Assembly: GCA_964636675.1 (NCBI GenBank)
Contig: CAZWUO010000004.1
Span: 1 to 54,092, forward strand
DNA length: 54,092 bases
Origin: JALUUH01 sp964636675
GTDB taxonomy: Bacteria > Pseudomonadota > Gammaproteobacteria > S012-40
Reading direction: 5' to 3'
Part shown: piece after piece, positions 26,104 through 33,740 of the stretch
Layout of the letters: each line of letters starts with the position of its first letter
How positions within the stretch are numbered: the first letter of the stretch is position 1
Program-made: the position numbers and the translations under genes
Notes under the pieces: model-generated
What the model saw: the letters and a program-made list of their open reading frames with translations, nothing else
Databases searched by the model: none
Told to the model about the DNA's origin: nothing

Positions 26104-27762
26104 ATGCACTATACATACAGTCTCCTTGGATTCCTTTTGCTTTTATTGGCTGCAAATGTTAGCGCATTGGCGAATGGATATTTGGTAGGAGGGCGGCTAA
26201 GCACTGCAGGAAAAACTAACGAGCTTGGTAACACAGAATTTGTCGGTGTTCGGTCTATTCCCAAGCTAAACATCGTGGCTGACATAAGAGGTTTTTCAAG
26301 TAGCTTGGATGTTTTATTTGGGCGGCGTTCATTTTATGTAAAAGAGATTATTTTGGAAAATAATACGGTATTAGATGAGCTTGTTGTTAGTCATATTTTG
26401 CAACACTATAAAGAACGCACTGTGACGATTACTGAATTTAATCAGTTATTGCTTGAATTGAATGATTTATATCTTGATCAAGCTTATCTGTATTCAGGTG
26501 TTGTTATACCCAAGCAAACGATTGACGATGGTTTTATTCGCTTGCTCGCGAAAGAATCTAAAGTCAGCAAAATAGAAATTATTGGTAATGAAAAATACAA
26601 CACTCAATATATAAAATCATTGATATTCAAAAGTATGGGAAGTCCGTTGCAGCAACAAAGATTGGAAGAGTGGTTGTATTCATTGCAGCAACAACTGCGT
26701 TTAACCCATTTGGAGCTGAGCTTATATCCAGGGATTGATTTAGGTCAAGTGCAACTTAAGCTTAATCTTGAGGAGTCTACTGCAGACAGATTATATTTAG
26801 GGATTGATAATTTACGTTCGACGGCGAAAATACAAGAACGATTATTTGTACATTATGGATATCATAATTTTTCAGGTTGGGGAGATTCTTTTACGCTAGA
26901 GTTGGGGATTAATGAAGAATTGTCAGATTACGCACTTAGCTATGCGGTTCCAATATTGGCTAATACATACGAGTTTTCTTCATATGTTGTTGTGAGCGAT
27001 GAGATCATTATAGAATTACCCGTTGATTATTCTATTAAAAACTTGCAAAGTAAAACATATGTCAGCGGGGTTCGGTTGCAAAAAAATATGAGCCGTGGTT
27101 CCAGGTTCACGCTAAATCCCATGATTGGTCTTGAATATAAAGACAATACGACACGTCTGTTTGCAGAGGGTTTAGCTACACTGGATCAATCTACAAGTTC
27201 TTTTATAACCGGAATGTCATTCGATTTTAATAGTGGAACACAGCGAATTCTGGCTAGGCTTGCAAGCTATACGGGACTCGCTAACATTGGAATAGAAAAA
27301 TCATCAGAAAATTTTTTCAGCTTAGTAAAATCTGATATGAGTTATTCGTATTTTTTTTTAAAAGATATATTTCGCATAAATTCGACGATCCAGTATGGAT
27401 TGACAAAATTACCTTATACACAGCGTTTTATTCTAGGTGGGTCGCAGTTATTACGTGCGTATCAAGATGATGTTTTGGCAACCGACAACGGTGTACTCGT
27501 CAACATAGAATACGATTTCAGTTTGTATGCGAAAGAAAACGATAGAATGTGGTTGCAGCCTTTTGTGAATTTCTACAGTGCTTGGGATGAGTCTTCGGGT
27601 CTTGGTCAGCGAATAAATTCAGGTTTAGTCTATCAATGGAGGCAATTAAAAAGCTGGGAGGTATCGGTTGCGTATGTACTTCCATTGAAGAAATTCAAAG
27701 TACAGAATAATTTTTTTGATAATGCAAATATTCATTTTTCAGTTTCGTATCGAGTATATTGA
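26104..27762 (+). CDS. TpsB/ShlB/FhaC-like outer-membrane transporter
   Basis: Outer-membrane component related to two-partner secretion translocators. The signal peptide is residues 1-22 (MHYTYSLLGFLLLLLAANVSA). Two POTRA-type domains follow at about 77-150 (FYVKEIILENNTVLDELVV onward) and 153-225 (SKIEIIGNEKYNTQYIKSL), then a beta-barrel to residue 552, with the LGGSQLLRAYQDD segment corresponding to the conserved L6 loop, where Ala replaces the usual Gly of the RGY-type motif. The last residue is Tyr, as in barrels. Length is typical. No TpsA-like exoprotein is adjacent in the window, so its client is unknown. No strong ribosome-binding site is visible before the ATG. Confidence 0.82.
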   Translation: MHYTYSLLGFLLLLLAANVSALANGYLVGGRLSTAGKTNELGNTEFVGVRSIPKLNIVADIRGFSSSLDVLFGRRSFYVKEIILENNTVLDELVVSHILQHYKERTVTITEFNQLLLELNDLYLDQAYLYSGVVIPKQTIDDGFIRLLAKESKVSKIEIIGNEKYNTQYIKSLIFKSMGSPLQQQRLEEWLYSLQQQLRLTHLELSLYPGIDLGQVQLKLNLEESTADRLYLGIDNLRSTAKIQERLFVHYGYHNFSGWGDSFTLELGINEELSDYALSYAVPILANTYEFSSYVVVSDEIIIELPVDYSIKNLQSKTYVSGVRLQKNMSRGSRFTLNPMIGLEYKDNTTRLFAEGLATLDQSTSSFITGMSFDFNSGTQRILARLASYTGLANIGIEKSSENFFSLVKSDMSYSYFFLKDIFRINSTIQYGLTKLPYTQRFILGGSQLLRAYQDDVLATDNGVLVNIEYDFSLYAKENDRMWLQPFVNFYSAWDESSGLGQRINSGLVYQWRQLKSWEVSVAYVLPLKKFKVQNNFFDNANIHFSVSYRVY

Positions 27763-27798
27763 TATTGCAGTTATTAGCTAATTTATCTTGGAGAAAAA

Positions 27799-28614
27799 AT
27801 GTTAGTAGGAAATTTGAAAAAAATGCGTGTTACTTTGAAAAATCCTGTGCAATATGAATTAGTCCTAGGGGAGAGTAGCGTCCTATTGAGCGATATGCTT
27901 GGCCAGGAGTTGACGCTGAGTTTCAAAGGCGAAATACAATGTGTGCATTGTGGCAGAAAAACAAAAAATAGCTTTAGTCAAGGTTATTGTTACCCCTGCA
28001 TGCAAAAGCTCGCTGAATGTGATATTTGCATAGTGCGTCCAGAAAAATGTCATTTTGACAATGGTACATGTCGAGATACCGATTGGGCAGCAACGAATTG
28101 CTTTATTCCGCATATTGTTTATCTGGCAAACACCTCAGGGTTAAAAGTAGGTATTACTCGAGAAACACAAATACCCACACGCTGGATTGATCAGGGTGCG
28201 ACGCAGGCTCTACCCATTTTTCGAGCAAGCAATCGGTTACAAGTTGGCTTGATTGAAAAAATTCTTTCCAATTATGTTGCAGATAAAACTAATTGGCGGA
28301 ATATGTTAAAAGGCAATGCAGAAAGCTTGGATTTAATCCAGGCAAGAGATGAGTTGCTTGATAACGCTGGGGATGAAGTTTCAGCTGTGATTGAGCAAGC
28401 TGAATTGAATGCAATATTACCTTTTGGCGCAACCACGATAACCGATATTACTTATCCCATTTTGCATTTTCCGCAGAAAATTATTTCACATAACTTTGAC
28501 AAAAGTCCAGAAGTGAGTGGAATCCTCAACGGTATAAAAGGTCAGTATCTGATTTTTGATACAGGTGTCATTAATATACGCAAATTTGCGGGGTATAGGG
28601 TTGAGCTGGAGTAA
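27799..28614 (+). CDS. DUF2797 family protein
   Basis: 271-residue protein of the DUF2797 family. It has an N-terminal beta-rich region, then a Cys-rich zinc-ribbon-like section (CVHCGRKTKNSFSQGYCYPCMQKLAECDICIVRPEKC, residues 52-88), and a central block HIVYLANTSGLKVGITRETQIPTRWIDQGATQALPIFR. The family resembles GIY-YIG-like proteins in this block and is uncharacterised. The four CxxC-type pairs indicate metal binding. It follows the TpsB-like gene by 36 bases with GGAG before the ATG, so they could be co-transcribed by position only; no functional link is evident. Confidence 0.85.
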   Translation: MLVGNLKKMRVTLKNPVQYELVLGESSVLLSDMLGQELTLSFKGEIQCVHCGRKTKNSFSQGYCYPCMQKLAECDICIVRPEKCHFDNGTCRDTDWAATNCFIPHIVYLANTSGLKVGITRETQIPTRWIDQGATQALPIFRASNRLQVGLIEKILSNYVADKTNWRNMLKGNAESLDLIQARDELLDNAGDEVSAVIEQAELNAILPFGATTITDITYPILHFPQKIISHNFDKSPEVSGILNGIKGQYLIFDTGVINIRKFAGYRVELE

Positions 28615-28813
28615 GTCCGGGTCTCAAGTACATCAACTGCAGGTTTTTCAGGGTAAATCTTGCTTAATAGCATAAGGCTATATAGAATGTCTTTCAAATA
28701 ACTAAATCATATAAAGAAATAGTATTAAGATATCTCTACGATTTATATAGGCCAATTTTCGTACGGTGGTTGTGAACACCCGAAGTGACTGAATAGAACG
28801 AGGCGTAATAAAT

Positions 28814-29485
28814 ATGACTGCAGAAATGGATAAGCTCATTTTCTCTTTAAATGAACGATACAATAAGCTAAGCCCGGAAGAACGGGTAAAACAGCTGTAT
28901 AAAGATTATGCGCTTAAGGATGTGATGTTGACATCGTCTTTTGCGGCTAACTCCGCTTTTTTACTACACCTGTTTTCGCAATTTGCGCCACAACAAAAAG
29001 TTTGCTTTATTGATACAGGTTTTCATTTTACCGAGACACTCGCTTATAAATCACGCTTGTCTAATCTATATCACTTGAAAGTAGAAGATGTTCGGGCTGA
29101 GGAATGGAAGCACGATTTTACGGTTAAAGATCAAACGTGGAGTAAAGACCCGGATTTCTGCTGCTCAATAAATAAGGTAGAACCTCTTGAAGATATTAAG
29201 AAAAAGCATAAAGTTTGGGTTTCTGGCTTGATGCGTTGGCAAACAGAACAGCGTGCTGATTTGAATGTTTTTGAGTTTCGGGGGGGTATTATTAAGTTTT
29301 ATCCACTGGTTGACGTTACTAAAGAACAGCGTGATAAATATATCGCTGACCACAGTTTGCCTTTTCATCCTCTGGTAGCTAAGGGGTTTTCTTCGGTAGG
29401 TTGTACACATTGTACAAAAGCAGGTGATGACAGAAGTGGTCGTTGGGTAGATACCACTAAAACAGAGTGCGGATTGCATTTATAA
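28814..29485 (+). CDS. cysH: Adenylyl-sulfate (APS) reductase, CysH family
   Basis: Thioredoxin-dependent sulfate assimilation enzyme that reduces adenylyl-sulfate to sulfite. It has the family start region with TSSFAANSAFLLHLF, FIDTGFHFTET, and the closing ECGLH with catalytic Cys219. The presence of C116-C117 and C197-xx-C200 (CTHC), the four ligands of a [4Fe-4S] cluster, points to the APS-using type; E. coli-type PAPS reductases lack them. Length is 223 residues. It stands alone: no cysD, cysN, cysI or cysJ is visible in the window, so the rest of the pathway must be elsewhere. Confidence 0.92.
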   Translation: MTAEMDKLIFSLNERYNKLSPEERVKQLYKDYALKDVMLTSSFAANSAFLLHLFSQFAPQQKVCFIDTGFHFTETLAYKSRLSNLYHLKVEDVRAEEWKHDFTVKDQTWSKDPDFCCSINKVEPLEDIKKKHKVWVSGLMRWQTEQRADLNVFEFRGGIIKFYPLVDVTKEQRDKYIADHSLPFHPLVAKGFSSVGCTHCTKAGDDRSGRWVDTTKTECGLHL

Positions 29486-30037
29486 AAACGATTTTACCAA
29501 TACCTGAATTTACAACACCTTATAACTGTTAACTGTATTTAGTTTTTAATTACTTCTTGCCATATTTCTATATCCCTTAATTGCTATAAATAGATCATTT
29601 TATTTATGGCATTGTCTATTGCATCTCAAATATTTTTATAATAAATCATTTTTATCAACGTCAAGATGAAAAATTTATACCATTAAAAAGCTCCCCTGCT
29701 TAATCAAGTATCGACATTTATGACCGTTAACTACTTCACGTTGTAGAACTATAGAACTGATACTAGTAACTACGTATATCTTTAAGCTGATTCTGCATGG
29801 AGATGAAGCGGCGAGATTTATCGGGGTTAAGCAAACTTGTCAGATCTTAGACGAATGGCAGGTGTAACAGGCATGCTTGTTCCTGAGATCTGTCAGTGGA
29901 GGAAGGAGGCCTCAGCTGATAGTGAGTCTTTGTCAAAAAAAGCATGGCAGTGCTGCCCGCTAGAAATTATAAAATAAGATGACAAGCCAAGCAGTCAACA
30001 TCTACACAAGAAGAATATCGTGATCAGGAGCATACAC
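29486..30037. other. Long AT-rich gap before the chemosensory cluster
   Basis: 552 bases without a supported gene. The first half is AT-rich and featureless. The second half (about 29790-29960) has a distinctly higher GC content and complementary segments listed separately. A ribosome-binding site AGGAG at 30026-30030 sits seven bases before the first receptor start. Confidence 0.5.
29841..29892 (+). other. Candidate structured leader RNA upstream of the chemosensory genes
   Basis: CAGATCTTAG (29841-29850) pairs over ten base pairs, with one G-U, to CTGAGATCTG (about 29883-29892), leaving a loop of about 32 bases. Further 3' there is GGCAGTGCTGCC near 29946-29957, and AGCGG (29807) can pair with CCGCT (29957). 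I could not match it to any riboswitch class, and no open frame covers it convincingly. Confidence 0.3.
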
Positions 30038-31612
30038 ATGAAATGGTTAGCAAATATTAAAATCAATTATAAAGTTTGGGCCTTGAGTGGATTCCCGTTG
30101 GCGGGTATGTTGTTGATCGGTGGTTTAGCGATGATGGATATTAACAATCTTGGCGACGAAATAACGGCGATTGCAGAAGAAAACATTCCATTGACTGCAA
30201 TGATTACTGCGATGACAGAGCATCAACTAGAATTGGGTACACTATTGGAAAGAGCGATGAGACATGGTAGCTCGTTAGGAACGAGTAGTAAATCGCAGCA
30301 AGGATTCGAAACAGCGACACTGCGTTTTTCCGCGGATGGAAAAAAAATTAATGCTGAAATTACACAGATAGCAGCGTTTCTTGAAAAAATGATTGCAGAT
30401 GCGCGCACTGATCAAGATAAGAGCTTGTTTAATGAAATAAAAATTGATTTAGATTCCATTCGAGATGAAACCCTAGCATTTGAAAGAACTGCTGAAGAAA
30501 TATTTCACGCATTTGAAGCAGGACTGATCTCAGAAGCTTTGGTAAAGGATGAGGCGGCAGAGCATGTAGAAGAAAAAATTATTGTGCATTTGGAATCATT
30601 CCTCGCAAAAATAGAAAATTTAACTGAAGAAAAAGCATTGTTGGCTGAGCAACATGCAAATTCTGCCTTGACAACTATATTTATAATAAGTGGCATAACA
30701 CTTGTTATTGCGTTAGGGCTATCGTTTATGGTTGCACGTGGCATAGTGAGTCCTATCATTCAGATGCTTAGCGCCGCCAATAATCTACGTGATGGCGAAG
30801 GCGATTTAACTCAACGGCTGCCAAATTTTGGGAGCGATGAAGTTGGGCAAACGGCGGAGGCATTTAATGGGTTTGTCGAGCGTATGCAAAATGTGATGAT
30901 TCAGGTATCGGAATCGGTGGAAAATATTGGTTCAGCATCTGATCAGGTTAATGCAACGGCGCAATCGTTGAGTCAGGGAGCTTCAGAGCAAGCGGCGAGC
31001 ATTGAACAGACTTCCGCGTCATTGGAAGAGATGTCGTCATCCATCGCACAAAATGCTGAAAATGCAAAAGCGACTGAAAATATTGCAACTGAATCTTCGG
31101 GTGAGGCAGATCGTGGAGGCAAGGCAGTTTCGGAAACGGTAACGGCAATGCAGCAAATTGCGAGCAAAATAAGCTTGATCGAAGACATCGCTTATAAAAC
31201 CAATTTACTCGCCCTAAACGCGGCAATCGAGGCCGCACGCGCAGGAGAGCATGGTAAAGGATTTGCGGTAGTAGCAGATGAAGTCAGAAAGCTTGCAGAA
31301 CGCAGTCAAGACTCGGCACAGGAAATAAGTGAGTTGTCGAGTAGTAGTTTGGAAGTGGCCGAACGCGCTGGGAAGTTACTCGATGACTTAGTGCCCAATA
31401 TACAAAAAACGGCCGATTTGGTACAAGAAATATCGGCAGCTTCGGATGAGCAAGCGAGCGGTGCGTCGCAGATTACCATTGCGATTCGGCAGTTGGATAG
31501 TGTATCTCAAACGAATGCGGCATCATCAGAGGAGTTAGCGGCAACCGCAGAGGAGCTGAACTCACAAACAACAGGTTTAAAAGATCAAGTTGGATATTTT
31601 AAAGTTACGTAA
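30038..31612 (+). CDS. Methyl-accepting chemotaxis protein
   Basis: Transmembrane chemoreceptor of 524 residues with the ATG at 30038, chosen because AGGAG lies seven bases upstream (an in-frame ATG codon six residues earlier lacks a site). Two membrane segments (about residues 11-31 and 206-228) enclose a helical periplasmic sensor, probably of the four-helix-bundle kind. A HAMP segment follows (MVARGIVSPIIQMLSAANNLRDGEGDLTQRL) and then the signalling hairpin with the tip AYKTNLLALNAAIEAARAGEHGKGFAVVADEVRKLAERS. Residues QEISELSSSSLEVAERAG may contain methylation positions. It is the first gene of the cluster, 163 bases before the receptor-like gene. The sensed ligand is unknown. Confidence 0.93.
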   Translation: MKWLANIKINYKVWALSGFPLAGMLLIGGLAMMDINNLGDEITAIAEENIPLTAMITAMTEHQLELGTLLERAMRHGSSLGTSSKSQQGFETATLRFSADGKKINAEITQIAAFLEKMIADARTDQDKSLFNEIKIDLDSIRDETLAFERTAEEIFHAFEAGLISEALVKDEAAEHVEEKIIVHLESFLAKIENLTEEKALLAEQHANSALTTIFIISGITLVIALGLSFMVARGIVSPIIQMLSAANNLRDGEGDLTQRLPNFGSDEVGQTAEAFNGFVERMQNVMIQVSESVENIGSASDQVNATAQSLSQGASEQAASIEQTSASLEEMSSSIAQNAENAKATENIATESSGEADRGGKAVSETVTAMQQIASKISLIEDIAYKTNLLALNAAIEAARAGEHGKGFAVVADEVRKLAERSQDSAQEISELSSSSLEVAERAGKLLDDLVPNIQKTADLVQEISAASDEQASGASQITIAIRQLDSVSQTNAASSEELAATAEELNSQTTGLKDQVGYFKVT

Positions 31613-31774
31613 ATATTGAACCCGGTTATATACGATATCGAAGCTTAAAACGGCAGGAAAAAATATTTTCGTTACGGATAGTGCGTGATGTTATAACAAT
31701 ACAAAAGAATTCAATCACGGTTTATTTATGGCGAATATATACAATATTGATGAGAACAAAAAAGGCCATTTAGC

Positions 31775-33013
31775 ATGAACGGCAATGCAAAAAAAATATT
31801 CGTTAACTGGGTTTTTCCCGCTTTTTTAGCATCGTTAGTCATTGCTATAAGCATGCTTGCTTTTGAAAAAAAGGAATATTTTTTGGCAGTTGGAGGGGGA
31901 ATGTCGGTACTTATTTTTGTCCAAGCGTATCTTGCGAGAAAAATGTACAACAAAGAGAAGAATGATATTCATGGTGTATTAGATACGCATAATGCGGAAA
32001 TTGATGGTCAATTAATACCAGAAATATCGAATGAAGAAAATTATTCGGCAGGCAATAATTCGGATCACGAATACTCGAGAAAAATTGAAAGTTTGAATAT
32101 TAAATTATTACCCGTTTGGAAAAAACAAGTGGATACCTCGCGGACTCAGATAGAGTTAGCAATAGAAAGTGCGACGGAACATTTTTCAAAGATAGTGCGA
32201 AGGTTGACCTATTCCGCTCTGGCGGCACAAGATAGTGCTGGATTGGGCGAAGATGAAGGGATCGATGCGTTTACTCTGAAAAGTAAAAATGAATTATCGA
32301 AAATATTAAATTCACTATCGTCTGCAGTTGAATTTAAAAAGGATTTATTGGAAGAGTTACGAGATCTAAAACAATGTACCGTAGAAATGGAGGACATGGC
32401 TAATGGGGTTGGAAGAATTGCTGAGCAAACCAATCTCTTAGCCCTAAACGCGGCGATTGAAGCTGCGCGTGCGGGAGAGCATGGAAGAGGCTTCTCTGTG
32501 GTTGCAGATGAGGTGCGTAACTTATCCAAGCTATCGGGAGATACGGGTGCACAAATCGTAGATCGCATCAATAAATTGAAAAAGAGTATGCAAATTGTGC
32601 TGGAAACAGCAGAAAGAACGGCAGAGGAAGATGAAAAAATGCAAAAAAGTTCGGAAGAAATAATAGGCGATGTCATCCATCGATTTCAATCTCTCGCTAA
32701 TGATCTCACCGAATCGACGAACCGGTTAAAAGAGGAAAACAAAGAAATTAAGGGTGAAATTGAAGGGCTACTAATATCACTTCAGTTCCAAGATAGAGTA
32801 AATCAAATTTTATTGCACATTGATCAAGACATCGATGAGTTACAAGATTTCTTGGTAACAAATGTAGAAAAACGAGATGCTCAACAGTCGGAAATAGAGC
32901 TAGATGTAGACAGTTGGATGGAAAATGTAATGGGCCGATATACAGTAGCGGAGGAAAGGGATAACCACTCTGCAAATCAAGATGATAACGGAAGGGAAGC
33001 ATACTTTTTTTGA
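31775..33013 (+). CDS. Receptor-like chemotaxis protein with CheZ-like helix
   Basis: 412 residues. Two hydrophobic segments (about 12-30 and 36-53) with almost nothing between them give a membrane anchor with no periplasmic sensor. A short receptor hairpin follows, with the tip EQTNLLALNAAIEAARAGEHGRGFSVVADEVRNLSKLSGDTG at residues 217-256. Beyond it, residues 334-350 (ISLQFQDRVNQILLHID) carry F338-Q339-D340-x-x-x-Q344, the same spacing as D143 and Q147 of E. coli CheZ, where they catalyse CheY-P dephosphorylation. A distinct C-terminal tail (WMENVMGRYTVAEERDNH, 381-398) looks conserved in this kind of protein. It is 16 bases upstream of cheY. A dual role as receptor-linked CheY-P phosphatase is inferred. 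Confidence 0.8.
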   Translation: MNGNAKKIFVNWVFPAFLASLVIAISMLAFEKKEYFLAVGGGMSVLIFVQAYLARKMYNKEKNDIHGVLDTHNAEIDGQLIPEISNEENYSAGNNSDHEYSRKIESLNIKLLPVWKKQVDTSRTQIELAIESATEHFSKIVRRLTYSALAAQDSAGLGEDEGIDAFTLKSKNELSKILNSLSSAVEFKKDLLEELRDLKQCTVEMEDMANGVGRIAEQTNLLALNAAIEAARAGEHGRGFSVVADEVRNLSKLSGDTGAQIVDRINKLKKSMQIVLETAERTAEEDEKMQKSSEEIIGDVIHRFQSLANDLTESTNRLKEENKEIKGEIEGLLISLQFQDRVNQILLHIDQDIDELQDFLVTNVEKRDAQQSEIELDVDSWMENVMGRYTVAEERDNHSANQDDNGREAYFF

Positions 33014-33029
33014 GGAGAGGAGTGTATAA

Positions 33030-33401
33030 ATGAGTAAAAAGACCATCATGATAGTTGATGATTCTACGTCGTTACGTAAAGTAGTTGGTATTTCTCTGGA
33101 AGGGGCCGGGTATGCGATATTGGAGGCCTGTGATGGAAAAGATGCGCTAGAGAAACTGGATGGGACAAAGGTAAATCTCATTGTTAGTGATGTGAATATG
33201 CCAAATATGGATGGTATCACCTTTGTAACTGAGCTAAAAAAATTGCCAAATTATAAATTTACCCCGGTAATAATGCTCACTACTGAGTCCCAGAATGACA
33301 TGGTGCAAAAAGGCAAAGCAGCTGGGGCAAAAGCATGGTTAGTTAAACCTTTTAAGCCAGAACAAATGTTAGATGCTGTAGCGAAACTGGTATTACCTTA
33401 A
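33030..33401 (+). CDS. cheY: Chemotaxis response regulator CheY
   Basis: Single-domain receiver, 123 residues. The acidic pair D10-D11, the phospho-acceptor D54 (LIVSDVNMPNMDG), the conserved Thr in PVIMLTTESQ (about T84) and Lys in LVKPFKP (about K106) are all present. It should be phosphorylated by CheA encoded two genes later and act on the flagellar motor or, if this is a twitching-type system, on another output. The cluster carries no classical cheZ; the upstream receptor-like protein may be the phosphatase. Start ATG follows a GAGGAG site. Confidence 0.96.
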   Translation: MSKKTIMIVDDSTSLRKVVGISLEGAGYAILEACDGKDALEKLDGTKVNLIVSDVNMPNMDGITFVTELKKLPNYKFTPVIMLTTESQNDMVQKGKAAGAKAWLVKPFKPEQMLDAVAKLVLP

Positions 33402-33425
33402 ATAAAAGTTATTTTGGAGAGTTAG

Positions 33426-33713
33426 ATGGCTGAGTCGAAAGCACATGTGTTGAGCATTCAAGATGAGATGACGATCTATGCTGCGAATGATATCAAAGAA
33501 AAATTTCTAGCGGAACTGGATAAAGATGGGGGTATGGAAATTGATTTGTCGGCAGTTACCGAGTTTGATTCTACCGGATATCAATTATTAATAGCGTGCA
33601 AACGGGAAGCAGCTACTAGAAAAAAATTTTTCGATATACAAAATCCGAGTTCTGTGGTTACCGAAGTATTAAATTTATATAAAGAAACGAATCTGATCAC
33701 TCTTTCTGAGTGA
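33426..33713 (+). CDS. STAS domain protein (anti-sigma-factor-antagonist type)
   Basis: 95 residues forming a single STAS domain: ATIYAANDIKEKFLAELDKDGGMEIDLSAVTEFDSTGYQLLIACKREA. The conserved D48-S49-T50 before the helix is the position phosphorylated in SpoIIAA-like proteins, so serine phosphorylation is possible. STAS proteins next to cheA occur in several large chemosensory clusters, where their job is not settled. The gene sits between cheY and cheA with 24-28 base gaps. No partner switch kinase or phosphatase gene is in the window, so the partner is unknown. Confidence 0.9.
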   Translation: MAESKAHVLSIQDEMTIYAANDIKEKFLAELDKDGGMEIDLSAVTEFDSTGYQLLIACKREAATRKKFFDIQNPSSVVTEVLNLYKETNLITLSE

Positions 33714-33740
33714 ATTGGGTGAGTAAGTAAGGAGTGCATT

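Noticed and set aside
29855..29977. 40-codon open frame (MAGVTGMLVPEICQWRK...) in the leader before the chemosensory genes
   Set aside because: No ribosome-binding site, overlaps the predicted hairpin, and composition is explained by the structured GC-rich block.
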